From: Streptomyces tropicalis
GTDB lineage: Bacteria; Actinomycetota; Actinomycetes; Streptomycetales; Streptomycetaceae
Assembly (NCBI RefSeq): GCF_029269835.1
Contig: NZ_JARJBB010000020.1
Coordinates: forward strand, 1 to 64,000
DNA length: 64,000 nt
Reading direction: 5' to 3'
The notes under the pieces are model-generated. The model had not been told where the DNA came from and ran no database searches. It saw nothing but the letters and a program-made list of their open reading frames with translations. Every line of letters begins with the position of its first letter. The stretch's first letter is position 1. Shown in pieces: positions 32,725 through 40,820 of this stretch. The position numbers and the translations under genes were made by a program.

Positions 32725-33750
32725 ATGTACGACGAACGTACCGAATACCACGAAGGCCGCTCAGCCGATTATCCGCGCGCGCACCTCGGCGGCGGCACCG
32801 GCCGGCACCGGGCCCCGGACCCCTATTTCGAGACGCCGCTGGTGCCCCCGGACGCGGCCTGGGACCCGGCCGAGGAACTGGCCTACATGCTCCAGGACGC
32901 GATGGCGGAGCAGCGGCCCGGGAACCCGGTGCCCCAGGACGAGGGCCCGGTCGGCCTGACGGGCCGGGTCGACCTGACGGGCCCGGTGGACCTGATGGGC
33001 CCGGTGGACCTGATGGGGCCGGTGGACCTGATGGGGCCGATGGTCCCGGCGGACCTGCTGGACCGGGCGGACCCGGCCGACGGGACCGGGCCCGGCACTC
33101 CGCTGGAGAACCTCCAGGAGATCACCGCGGAACTGCCCCTGCTGCGGAGGGTGCAGCGCAGCCATCCGAGGGGGCACCGCAGGGTCCGTCCCCGCAAGCG
33201 GCTGAGCGGGCTCCAGACCGCCAGTCATTTCATCGCCGCGCTCGCCGCGGTGACCGCCTCGGGGGTGAGCCTCTTCGGCGGAGTGGTTGCCTACGACCCC
33301 CTCCGTATCGTGGCGGTGTCCCGCATGCAGGCCGGTGTCGCATCCTGGTGGCCCCTGCTGGTCTTCGGACCGTGGCTGGTGGCGTCGCTGTCGGTCCTGC
33401 GCGCCGCGCTGCACCAGCGGCGCGCCGTCCACTCCTGGTGCGTGGTCCTGCTGTTCTCGGCGATCGGCATGCTCCTGTGCGTCCTCCAGGCGCCCAAGAC
33501 CGTCGTCGACGTCGCGGCGGCCGCGCTGCCGGGGCTGGCGTCCCTGGCCTGCTTCCAGCAGCTGGTGCGCCAGATCACCCTGACCCGCCCGCCCCGCAGG
33601 GCCACCCGCCGGCACCGCGTACGGCGCGTGCCGCGCCCGCAGCCGCCCAGGCGGGAGCCCGCGCGCCCCGCCGCGGTCAGGACGGCCGCCGCCCCGGACG
33701 CCCCCCGCCCGTCCCGACCGGCACCCTCCCGCCCGAAGCCCCGCCGCTGA
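32725..33750 (+). CDS. DUF2637 membrane protein with a hexapeptide repeat
   Basis: The 341-aa protein has an acidic, Asp/Gly/Pro-rich N-half holding five six-residue repeats (V-D-L-M-G-P type, residues ~76-105). Four transmembrane helices of the DUF2637 type follow (residues ~165-285). The tail is highly basic, Arg/Pro-rich. DUF2637 proteins are actinobacterial, and several relatives (SpdB-like) lie on conjugative plasmids; no transfer genes adjoin this one. Confidence 0.82.
   Translation: MYDERTEYHEGRSADYPRAHLGGGTGRHRAPDPYFETPLVPPDAAWDPAEELAYMLQDAMAEQRPGNPVPQDEGPVGLTGRVDLTGPVDLMGPVDLMGPVDLMGPMVPADLLDRADPADGTGPGTPLENLQEITAELPLLRRVQRSHPRGHRRVRPRKRLSGLQTASHFIAALAAVTASGVSLFGGVVAYDPLRIVAVSRMQAGVASWWPLLVFGPWLVASLSVLRAALHQRRAVHSWCVVLLFSAIGMLLCVLQAPKTVVDVAAAALPGLASLACFQQLVRQITLTRPPRRATRRHRVRRVPRPQPPRREPARPAAVRTAAAPDAPRPSRPAPSRPKPRR
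32950..33039 (+). repeat. Five tandem 18-bp units inside the DUF2637 gene
   Basis: Units start at 32950, 32968, 32986, 33004 and 33022. The last two are identical and the first two differ by two to three bases. The period is a multiple of three, so copy-number change would keep the frame. Confidence 0.9.
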
Positions 33751-33810
33751 CGACGGCCTCCGGCACCGCCGACCGCCCCCGGCCGGTCCACCGGACGGTG
33801 AGGAACACCC

Positions 33811-33842
33811 GAGGGCCGGACCGCTTTCCCGGTCCGGCCCTC
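33811..33842 (+). terminator. 13-bp terminator after the DUF2637 gene
   Basis: GAGGGCCGGACCG (33811-33823) pairs perfectly with 33830-33842 around a 6-nt loop, 60 nt beyond the stop. Confidence 0.8.
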
Positions 33843-33964
33843 AAGAACCGTTTCCCCCCTCGTGCGCGGCGGGACGCTGCCGGGTCCCTTCGGCGCCCCC
33901 TGCGACAATGCGGCGCGGTGGCGCCGGCGCCGGCCGTGGCGGCGGGGACGGGGAGGGAAACGGC

Positions 33965-34195
33965 GTGGTTCTTCGTGGGGTGCTCGCGCTGATCGCGGGC
34001 AGCGCCTTCATCGTGGTGGCGGGCGGCTTCCGCGGCGTGGACGTGCGGGTGTGGGACTGGGCGGACGCGACGTTCTCGCCGCGCTACAGGACCCCGTGGG
34101 GGACGCCCTGGAAGAGCCTCGCACGCATGAGGCTGCAGTTCGGGTTCATGGGAGGGGCACTGGTGATCCTGGGCCTGGTGACCGTGACGCGCTGA
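33965..34195 (+). CDS. Small two-TM membrane protein
   Basis: The 76-aa protein has two helices (residues ~3-20 and 57-74) separated by a conserved-looking loop rich in Trp, Arg and Pro. GTG 33965 is preferred because GGGAGGG lies 7 nt upstream; a longer frame exists but its N-part is Gly/Arg noise. No family recognised. Confidence 0.65.
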   Translation: MVLRGVLALIAGSAFIVVAGGFRGVDVRVWDWADATFSPRYRTPWGTPWKSLARMRLQFGFMGGALVILGLVTVTR

Positions 34196-34259
34196 CAGCG
34201 CGCCGGACGGAGGACCTCCGGCTCCGGCGGCGCGTCGGCCCAGGCGGACGGGCGACGGC

Positions 34260-34290
34260 GAAGGGCCCCACTGCGAACAGGGGGCCCTTC
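34260..34290. terminator. Hairpin, near-twin of the one at 36335
   Basis: GAAGGGCCCC (34260-34269) pairs with 34281-34290; inside, CTG-CGAA-CAG forms an inner stem with one bulged A. The sequence differs by a single missing T from the hairpin at 36335-36366. Confidence 0.75.
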
Positions 34291-34364
34291 CACGGCCCGC
34301 GGCCTGCTGCCGAAGTCACCGCACGCGGAGAGGCCGCGCGCCTCGGGTCACGCCGCACACATCC

Positions 34365-34532
34365 TCAGGCGGGCCCCGGTACCTCCTCGAGCAGGAAGGT
34401 CTCGTCCTCCCCGAAGTCCGGGGCCTGGAAAGGGTTCGCCGTCGGCGGCGGCGACGCTGCGGCGGGACAGCGGGGCTGTCCTTCCTGCGCGGAGAACAGC
34501 GACGTCAGATCGATGAGAGGTCTCCCTTGCAT
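34365..34532 (-). CDS. Possible 55-aa hypothetical peptide
   Basis: An ATG at 34532 opens a 55-codon frame: M-Q-G-R-P-L-I-D-L-T-S-L-F-S-A-Q, a Pro-rich middle, then an acidic end (G-E-D-E-T-F-L-L-E-E-V-P-G-P-A). GGGGA lies ~5 nt upstream. There are no maturation-enzyme genes nearby to support a RiPP role. It lies just downstream of the 73-aa Tudor-like gene on the same strand. Confidence 0.4.
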   Translation of the reverse strand: MQGRPLIDLTSLFSAQEGQPRCPAAASPPPTANPFQAPDFGEDETFLLEEVPGPA

Positions 34533-34580
34533 TGCAGGTCCCCGGAGGGTCCTGGCGTGCCGTGACCGGGCACAGCGGTT

Positions 34581-34802
34581 CTACAGCTTGGTCATCTTGG
34601 CGTACGGGCTCAGGATCCGCATGCGCTCCGAGCCGAAATCCACGAGTGCCGCGATTCCGTCCTCGATGCCGATCACCCGGCCGAGGCCGTACACGTCGTG
34701 GGTGACCTGGTCGCCCACGGCGAAGTGCTTGGGAGCCGGCACGACCGGGGCCTTGAAGGGGCTGGTGGGCAAATGACGCTTCGGTGCAGCAGGCTTTGTC
34801 AT
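34581..34802 (-). CDS. 73-aa UvrD-Tudor/CarD-like protein
   Basis: After a basic, Pro-rich start (M-T-K-P-A-A-P-K-R-H), residues ~30-70 form a small beta barrel: F-A-V-G-D-Q-V-T-H-D-V-Y-G-L-G-R-V-I-G-I, A-A-L-V-D-F-G-S-E-R and S-P-Y-A-K-M-T-K-L. This strongly resembles the C-terminal Tudor domain of PcrA/UvrD and more loosely the CarD RNAP-interacting domain; both bind RNA polymerase beta. A CATACT box 7 nt before the ATG suggests a leaderless mRNA. It is divergent from the rpoA copy. RNAP binding is inference. Confidence 0.8.
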   Translation of the reverse strand: MTKPAAPKRHLPTSPFKAPVVPAPKHFAVGDQVTHDVYGLGRVIGIEDGIAALVDFGSERMRILSPYAKMTKL

Positions 34803-35020
34803 CGCACCTAGTATGCGCCCACACACCGCGCTGCTGTCTGCCCCGCTGCTCGTCGGACTTCACTCCGGCGGGAGCCGGACTCCGTCGGCGAGCGCTGGGC
34901 CGACCGGTCGGCCCACGGGCGGGGCCGGGCGGTTCGGGCGCGCGGAAGGCCGAACCGCCCGTACCCTTCGTGGTGTCTACGGCGTCATATAGCGGGCGCC
35001 CCACACTGGAGGAACACCTC

Positions 35021-36037
35021 GTGCTCATTGCTCAACGTCCGTCACTGACCGAAGAGGTCGTCGACGAGTTCCGCTCCCGGTTCGTGATCGAGCCGCTGGA
35101 GCCGGGCTTCGGCTACACCCTCGGCAACTCCCTCCGCCGCACCCTCCTGTCGTCGATCCCCGGCGCTGCCGTCACCGGCGTCCGCGTGGACGGTGTCCTG
35201 CACGAGTTCACCACCGTGCCGGGCGTCAAGGAGGACGTCACCGACCTGATCCTCAACATCAAGCAGCTGGTCGTCTCCTCGGAGCAGGACGAGCCGGTCG
35301 TGATGTACCTGCGCAAGCAGGGCCCGGGTCTGGTCACCGCCGCCGACATCGCGCCCCCGGCCGGTGTCGAGGTCCACAACCCCGACCTGGTCCTGGCCAC
35401 GCTCAACGGCAAGGGCAAGCTGGAGATGGAGCTGACCGTCGAGCGCGGTCGCGGCTACGTCTCCGCCGTGCAGAACAAGCAGGTGGGCCAGGAGATCGGC
35501 CGGATCCCGGTCGACTCGATCTACAGCCCGGTGCTGAAGGTCACGTACAAGGTCGAGGCCACCCGTGTCGAGCAGCGCACCGACTTCGACAAGCTGATCG
35601 TCGACGTCGAGACGAAGCAGGCCATGCGTCCCCGTGACGCCATGGCGTCGGCGGGCAAGACCCTGGTCGAGCTGTTCGGTCTCGCCCGTGAGCTGAACAT
35701 CGACGCCGAGGGCATCGACATGGGCCCGTCCCCGACGGACGCCGCCCTGGCCGCCGACCTGGCCCTGCCGATCGAGGAGCTGGAGCTCACGGTCCGCTCC
35801 TACAACTGCCTCAAGCGCGAGGGCGTCCACTCGGTGGGTGAGCTGCTGGCGCGCTCCGAGGCCGACCTGCTCGACATCCGCAACTTCGGTGCGAAGTCGA
35901 TCGACGAGGTCAAGGCGAAGCTGGCCGGCATGGGCCTGGCCCTGAAGGACAGCCCGCCCGGATTCGACCCGATCGCCGCCGCCTTCGACGCGGACGACGA
36001 CGCGGGCACGGGCTTCGTGGAGACCGAGCAGTACTGA
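35021..36037 (+). CDS. rpoA: RNA polymerase alpha subunit, stand-alone copy
   Basis: The 338-aa protein is full length for actinobacterial alpha. The N-terminal dimerisation and beta/beta'-binding domain (residues 1-~235) has F-G-Y-T-L-G-N-S-L-R-R-T-L-L-S-S. A linker is followed by the C-terminal DNA/activator-binding domain (~250-315), with L-K-R-E-G-V-H-S-V-G-E-L and N-F-G-A-K-S-I-D-E-V-K, and an acidic tail ending F-V-E-T-E-Q-Y. No stop, frameshift or missing core motif is seen. GTG 35021 has GGAGGA 7 nt upstream. The normal neighbours rpsM, rpsK, rpsD and rplQ are absent. From memory, a few positions differ from the usual Streptomyces alpha (T-G-V-R-V-D for T-S-I-R-I-D, and a shortened tail). 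Probably a second copy. Confidence 0.95.
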   Translation: MLIAQRPSLTEEVVDEFRSRFVIEPLEPGFGYTLGNSLRRTLLSSIPGAAVTGVRVDGVLHEFTTVPGVKEDVTDLILNIKQLVVSSEQDEPVVMYLRKQGPGLVTAADIAPPAGVEVHNPDLVLATLNGKGKLEMELTVERGRGYVSAVQNKQVGQEIGRIPVDSIYSPVLKVTYKVEATRVEQRTDFDKLIVDVETKQAMRPRDAMASAGKTLVELFGLARELNIDAEGIDMGPSPTDAALAADLALPIEELELTVRSYNCLKREGVHSVGELLARSEADLLDIRNFGAKSIDEVKAKLAGMGLALKDSPPGFDPIAAAFDADDDAGTGFVETEQY

Positions 36038-36061
36038 GCGCTGCGCCGGGGCTCCCACAGG

Positions 36062-36095
36062 ACAGCCTCCTCGGAGATCACTCCGGGGAGGCTGT
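36062..36095 (+). terminator. rpoA terminator hairpin
   Basis: ACAGCCTCCTCGGAG (36062-36076) pairs with 36081-36095 (one T-G wobble) around ATCA, 24 nt after the stop, so rpoA is monocistronic. The rest of the 351-bp gap to the tRNA contains a Crp-type motif GTG-N6-GTCAC (36269-36282) and no gene. Confidence 0.85.
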
Positions 36096-36334
36096 TCCAT
36101 GCCCGGGGCCTCGCATCGCCCATGGCCCCGCACGGCCTCGTACGGCGGTTCTCCGGGGGCTCGGTGCCCCGGGACGGGCTCAGGCCGCGACGTCGCCGTG
36201 CGGGCCGGACGCGAAGGCCGGGCGGAAACGGCGTCTCAGGGGCGCGGGTCCACGGGGTGGCCGCCTGCGTGACGCTCGTCACGTCGCTGCGACCGCGGGT
36301 CCGGCCGGGACGCGGTCGCGGGGGCGGACACGCC

Positions 36335-36366
36335 GAAGGGCCCCACTGCGAACAGTGGGGCCCTTC
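36335..36366 (-). terminator. tRNA-Ser(GGA) terminator
   Basis: Perfect 14-bp arms (36335-36348 and 36353-36366) flank a CGAA loop, 22 nt 3' of the tRNA on the minus strand. Confidence 0.85.
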
Positions 36367-36388
36367 GACATCGTGCCCGGTGAGGCAC

Positions 36389-36476
36389 TGGCGGAGGATA
36401 CGAGATTCGAACTCGTGAGGGGTTGCCCCCAACACGCTTTCCAAGCGTGCGCCCTAGGCCTCTAGGCGAATCCTCC
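36389..36476 (-). tRNA. tRNA-Ser(GGA), CCA encoded
   Basis: Acceptor GGAGGAT/ATCCTCC, anticodon stem CACGC/GCGTG with loop TTGGAAA (anticodon GGA), long variable arm and T arm CGAGTTCGAATCTCG. Discriminator G is followed by an encoded CCA (36389-36391). Confidence 0.97.
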
Positions 36477-36549
36477 GCCGGAAACATTACATGACCGAGA
36501 GGAGTGCTCGCGAACTCGTTGTCGGGTCGGCCATCAGGTAGTCTGTGCG

Positions 36550-36644
36550 CAGCCCCTCACGCGGCGCTATCTGACTGAACTCCCCCAGGGCCGGAAGGCA
36601 GCAAGGGTAGGTCGGCTCTGGCGGGTGCGTGGGGGGCGTCTGCG
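36550..36644 (+). ncRNA. ffs: Signal recognition particle RNA (bacterial small type)
   Basis: The apical core GGCCGGAAGGCAGCAAGGG (with the GGAA tetraloop region) and the asymmetric loop AGCAAGGGTAGGTCGG identify SRP RNA helix 8. The ends pair (CAGCCCCTCACGC with GCGTGGGGGGCGTCTG). A TAGTCT -10 box (36539-36544) places the start near 36550; both ends are approximate. It partners Ffh for membrane-protein targeting and is, as in other streptomycetes, directly upstream of dnaX. Confidence 0.93.
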
Positions 36645-36692
36645 TTCCGCGGGCCGCGACCGTTGTCGGTGGGCGCCTATAACCTCGTAGGC

Positions 36693-39041
36693 GTGTCGTC
36701 TCTCGCGCTGTACCGCCGCTATCGCCCGGAGTCGTTCGCCGAGGTCATCGGGCAGGAGCATGTCACCGACCCCCTGCAGCAGGCCCTGCGGAACAACCGG
36801 GTCAATCACGCGTACCTGTTCAGCGGTCCGCGCGGGTGCGGAAAGACGACCAGTGCGCGCATCCTGGCCCGCTGCCTGAACTGCGAGCAGGGCCCCACGC
36901 CGACGCCGTGCGGCGCGTGCACCTCCTGCCGCGACCTCGCGCGCAACGGCCCCGGCTCCATCGACGTCATCGAGATCGACGCCGCGTCGCACGGCGGTGT
37001 GGACGACGCCCGCGAGCTGCGGGAGAAGGCCTTCTTCGGGCCCGCCGCCAGCCGCTACAAGATCTACATCATCGACGAGGCCCACATGGTCACGTCGGCC
37101 GGCTTCAACGCGCTGCTCAAGGTCGTCGAGGAGCCGCCGGAGCACCTGAAGTTCATCTTCGCCACCACCGAGCCCGAGAAGGTCATCGGCACCATCCGGT
37201 CCCGGACCCACCACTACCCCTTCCGGCTCGTCCCGCCCGGCACCCTGCGGGACTACCTGGGCGAGGTGTGCGGCAGGGAGCAGATCCCCGTCGAGGACGG
37301 CGTGCTGCCGCTGGTCGTGCGCGCGGGTGCCGGTTCCGTGCGTGACTCCATGTCCGTAATGGACCAGCTGCTCGCCGGCGCGGGCGACGAGGGCGTCACC
37401 TACGCCATGGCCACCTCCCTGCTCGGCTACACGGACGGCTCGCTGCTGGACTCCGTGGTCGAGGCCTTCGCCTCGGGGGCCGGGGCGGCCGCGTTCGAGG
37501 TGGTCGACCACGTCATCGAGGGCGGCAACGACCCGCGGCGCTTCGTCGCCGACCTGCTGGAGCGGTTGCGCGACCTGGTCATCCTGGCCGCCGTGCCGGA
37601 CGCGGCGGAGAAGGGCCTCATCGACGCCCCGGCCGACGTCCTGGAGCGGATGCAGGCCCAGGCGCACTCCTTCGGCGCCGCCGAGCTGAGCCGCGCGGCC
37701 GATCTGGTCAACGAGGGGCTCACGGAGATGCGCGGCGCCACCTCGCCCCGCCTCCAGCTGGAGCTGATCTGCGCGCGCGTGCTGCTGCCCGCCGCGTACG
37801 GCGACGAGCGGTCGGTGATGGCCCGCCTCGACCGGATCGAGCGCGGCGTGAGCCTCGCCCCCCAGACCGGCGCGCCCGCCATGGGCTACGTGCCCGGACC
37901 CCAGGCCCACGGGGGAGCGGCGGCGGCTCCGGTGCACCCGGCGGCCCCCGCGGCCCCCCAGGTCCCGCCCGGTGGCGGCCCCGCGGCGGCGCGCGCCGCC
38001 GTCCGCGGCACGGGCGGCCCCGCGCCCGCCGGAGCCGCTCCGGCCGCGCCCGGCGCCCCCGCCGCTCCCGCTCCGGGGCCCGGCGCGGAAACCGGCGCCG
38101 TCCCGGCCGCCGAGCCCGGCACGCCTGCGTCCGCCGCGCACGAGCCCGCCGGGCACGAGTCCCCCGCTCCCGCTGCCGCCGAGCGGCCCGCCGAACAGCA
38201 GGCGCCGGCGGCCCCCGCGTCCTCGGCCCCGTCCGCCGCCGCGTCCGGAGGCGCTCCGGGAGCCTGGCCCGCCGCGGCCCCGGCGGGCGGCGGGCGACGC
38301 CCCGGCGGCTGGCCCACCGCGGCCGCTCCGGGCGCGGGCCGCCCCGCGGCCGCTCCGGCGCGCCCCGCACCCGCCTCGACGCAGCCGCAGCCGCAGGCGC
38401 ATGCGCAGTCGGCGGCGGCTCCGGGCGGCACGCCGTCCTCCGCTCCCGCGCCCATGGCCCCGCCGCCGTCCGGCGGCCTGGACCCACGCACCCTCTGGCC
38501 GAACATCCTGGAGGCGGTGAAGAACCGCCGCCGCTTCACCTGGATCCTGCTCAGCCAGAACGCACAGATCACCGGCTTCGACGGCACCACCCTCCAGCTC
38601 GGCTTCGCCAGCGCGGGCGCCCGCGACAACTTCGCGGGCAGCGGCAGCGAGGACGTGCTGCGCCAGGCGCTGGCGGAGCAGTTCAACATCCAGTGGAAGA
38701 TCGAGGCGGTCGTCGACCCGTCCGGCGGCGGCTCCGCACCCCCGGCGCCCGGCGGCTTCGGCGGCTCCGGTCCCGGCGGCGCGGCGGCGCCCCGCCCGGC
38801 GGCTCCGCAGCCGCCCGTGTCCGCGGCACCCCCGTCGGCGTCCGCCGGGCCGCCCGCCGCGGCTCCGGCGCCCTCGTCCCCGGCGCCCCGGCCCGCCGCC
38901 CCCGAGCCGCCCCCGGTCTCCCCCGAGGACGACATCCCCGAGGACGACGACCCCGACCTCGACGAGTCCGCCCTCTCCGGCCACGACCTGATCGTGCGCG
39001 AACTGGGGGCGACCGTCGTCGACGAGTACCCGACGGAGTAG
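36693..39041 (+). CDS. dnaX: DNA polymerase III gamma/tau subunit
   Basis: The 782-aa protein has AAA+ clamp-loader motifs: Walker A G-P-R-G-C-G-K-T (residues 45-52), zinc cysteines at 64, 73, 76 and 79, Walker B D-E-A-H and SRC-like T-I-R-S-R-T. Domain III ends near 390. An Ala/Pro-rich linker (~390-600) follows, then a conserved domain (L-W-P-N-I-L-E-A-V-K-N-R-R-R-F-T-W) and another Pro/Ala segment with an acidic C-terminus. GTG 36693 is chosen because the homologous start V-S-S-L-A-L-Y-R-R-Y-R-P is universal. TAACCT lies 7 nt upstream, suggesting a leaderless mRNA. No frameshift site for a separate gamma is evident. Confidence 0.95.
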   Translation: MSSLALYRRYRPESFAEVIGQEHVTDPLQQALRNNRVNHAYLFSGPRGCGKTTSARILARCLNCEQGPTPTPCGACTSCRDLARNGPGSIDVIEIDAASHGGVDDARELREKAFFGPAASRYKIYIIDEAHMVTSAGFNALLKVVEEPPEHLKFIFATTEPEKVIGTIRSRTHHYPFRLVPPGTLRDYLGEVCGREQIPVEDGVLPLVVRAGAGSVRDSMSVMDQLLAGAGDEGVTYAMATSLLGYTDGSLLDSVVEAFASGAGAAAFEVVDHVIEGGNDPRRFVADLLERLRDLVILAAVPDAAEKGLIDAPADVLERMQAQAHSFGAAELSRAADLVNEGLTEMRGATSPRLQLELICARVLLPAAYGDERSVMARLDRIERGVSLAPQTGAPAMGYVPGPQAHGGAAAAPVHPAAPAAPQVPPGGGPAAARAAVRGTGGPAPAGAAPAAPGAPAAPAPGPGAETGAVPAAEPGTPASAAHEPAGHESPAPAAAERPAEQQAPAAPASSAPSAAASGGAPGAWPAAAPAGGGRRPGGWPTAAAPGAGRPAAAPARPAPASTQPQPQAHAQSAAAPGGTPSSAPAPMAPPPSGGLDPRTLWPNILEAVKNRRRFTWILLSQNAQITGFDGTTLQLGFASAGARDNFAGSGSEDVLRQALAEQFNIQWKIEAVVDPSGGGSAPPAPGGFGGSGPGGAAAPRPAAPQPPVSAAPPSASAGPPAAAPAPSSPAPRPAAPEPPPVSPEDDIPEDDDPDLDESALSGHDLIVRELGATVVDEYPTE

Positions 39042-39170
39042 CCCCCGGGCCGGCCCGCCCCCGGGCAGGCACCCGTCCACCCGGGCAGGTGCCCGCCTTC
39101 GTAGGAACCCACGAACGCCTGCCCCTCCGCCCTTCGGCGGCCCGCACAACCCCGGGCGGTGGCCTCCCGT

Positions 39171-39176
39171 TAGGCT
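39171..39176 (+). promoter_or_regulatory. -10 box of purD (leaderless start)
   Basis: TAGGCT is followed by GGCCCC and the GTG start of purD at 39183, leaving no room for a 5' leader. Confidence 0.55.
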
Positions 39177-39182
39177 GGCCCC

Positions 39183-40436
39183 GTGAAGGTCCTCGTCATC
39201 GGCAGCGGTGCCCGCGAACACGCCCTGTGCCGCTCCCTGTCCCTCGACCCCGACGTGACGGCGCTGCACTGCGCCCCCGGCAACGCCGGGATCGCCGAGG
39301 TCGCCGAGTTGCACCGGGTCGACGCGCTCGACGGCGCGGCCGTCGCCGCGCTGGCCGGCGAGCTCGGTGCCGACCTCGTGGTCGTCGGCCCCGAGGCCCC
39401 GCTGGTGGCCGGCGTCGCCGACACCGTGCGTGCGGCGGGCATCCCGGTGTTCGGCCCGTCCGGCGAGGCCGCGCAGCTCGAGGGCTCCAAGGCCTTCGCG
39501 AAGGACGTGATGGCCTCGGCAGGGGTGCCCACGGCCCGCTCCTACGTCTGCACCACCCCGCAGGAGGCCGCCGCGGCCCTGGACGCCTTCGGCGCCCCGT
39601 ACGTCGTCAAGGACGACGGACTGGCCGCCGGCAAGGGCGTCGTCGTCACCGGCGACCTCGACACGGCCCGCGCCCACGCGGCGGCCTGCGAGCGGGTGGT
39701 CGTCGAGGAGTACCTCGACGGCCCGGAGGTCTCCCTCTTCGCCGTCACCGACGGCGAGACCGTGGTCCCGCTCCAGCCCGCGCAGGACTTCAAGCGCGCC
39801 CTCGACGGCGACCAGGGCCCGAACACCGGCGGCATGGGCGCGTACTCCCCGCTGCCCTGGGCCGACCCCAAGCTGGTGGACGACGTCCTGCGGACCGTGC
39901 TCCGGCCCACCGTGGACGAGATGCGCCGCCGGGGCACGCCCTTCTCCGGTCTGCTCTACGCCGGGCTGGCCATCACCGGCCGCGGCATCCGCGTGATCGA
40001 GTTCAACGCCCGTTTCGGCGACCCCGAGACGCAGGTCGTCCTGGCCCGTCTGCGCACCCCGCTCGCCGGGGTCCTGCTGGCCGCGGCCACCGGTACCCTC
40101 TCCGACGTGGAGCCGCTGCGCTGGAGCGAGGACGCCGCGGTCACCGTCGTCGTCGCCTCCCACAACTACCCGGACACCCCCCGCACCGGCGACCCGATCA
40201 CCGGTCTGGACGAGGTGGCCGAGCTGGACGCCCCGCACGCGTACGTGCTCCACGCGGGCACCCGGCGCGACGGCGACACGGTGCTGAGCGCGGGCGGCCG
40301 CGTGCTGTCGGTCACGGCGACCGGCAAGGACCTGACGGAGGCCCGCGACCGCGCCTACACGGCCGTGGCCCGGGTCCGCCTGGACGGCTCCCAGCACCGC
40401 TCGGACATCGCGGCCGGGGCGGCGGCGGACGCGTAA
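39183..40436 (+). CDS. purD: Phosphoribosylamine-glycine ligase (GAR synthetase)
   Basis: The 417-aa protein has the N-terminal V-L-V-I-G-S-G-A-R-E-H-A-L, ATP-grasp motifs (V-V-K-D-D-G-L-A-A-G-K-G-V-V) and the signature R-F-G-D-P-E-T-Q, all intact. It catalyses the second step of de novo purine synthesis. Length matches the family. It stands alone between dnaX and a terminator; other purine genes follow at a distance. Confidence 0.96.
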   Translation: MKVLVIGSGAREHALCRSLSLDPDVTALHCAPGNAGIAEVAELHRVDALDGAAVAALAGELGADLVVVGPEAPLVAGVADTVRAAGIPVFGPSGEAAQLEGSKAFAKDVMASAGVPTARSYVCTTPQEAAAALDAFGAPYVVKDDGLAAGKGVVVTGDLDTARAHAAACERVVVEEYLDGPEVSLFAVTDGETVVPLQPAQDFKRALDGDQGPNTGGMGAYSPLPWADPKLVDDVLRTVLRPTVDEMRRRGTPFSGLLYAGLAITGRGIRVIEFNARFGDPETQVVLARLRTPLAGVLLAAATGTLSDVEPLRWSEDAAVTVVVASHNYPDTPRTGDPITGLDEVAELDAPHAYVLHAGTRRDGDTVLSAGGRVLSVTATGKDLTEARDRAYTAVARVRLDGSQHRSDIAAGAAADA

Positions 40437-40582
40437 CGCGCCCGCGGGCCGTTCCCGCACCGCCGCCCACGGCGGTCACCGGCCGCCGAGGCGGCTGCCC
40501 GCCTCGCCTCGCGCCGCCCCTCACCTGCGCTTTCCTTCGTCCGCCGGCTGGCCGGCGGTGGCTGAAGGCGCGCGCGCCCGCC

Positions 40583-40619
40583 ACGGTCGGGCCCCGGACG
40601 CGATCCGGGGCCCGACCGT
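40583..40619 (+). terminator. 16-bp terminator after purD
   Basis: Arms 40583-40598 and 40604-40619 are perfectly complementary around CGCGA. The 384-bp gap from purD to the next gene otherwise shows no coding signal; a GGGAGGGG site near 40800 precedes the next start. Confidence 0.85.
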
Positions 40620-40820
40620 TGCTTTCTGTCGTCCACCTCTGACCAGAGCCATTCCATCGAGTGACCGATCTGCTATCCGGCTGACGGGGGACTGGACCCC
40701 AACTAGGGTGCGGCGCAAGCATTCCGGCACTTGGCCCACCGGCATTGCGATGTCGGTGGCGGGTGCCACAGTGGGGGAGTGAGCAACACCAGGACAGTCG
40801 GGAGGGGGTGACGTCCGGTC

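Noticed and set aside
34365..34532. RiPP precursor identity for the 55-aa peptide
   Set aside because: No modification enzyme, protease or exporter nearby, and no recognisable core peptide; the gene itself is uncertain.
39042..39182. A purine-type riboswitch upstream of purD
   Set aside because: The -10 box directly abuts the GTG start, leaving no leader, and no conserved aptamer core is visible.
36567..40460. A very long open frame on the minus strand opposite dnaX and purD
   Set aside because: It mirrors the high third-position GC of the real genes, has Gly/Arg/Val-rich composition, no recognisable domain and no ribosome site.
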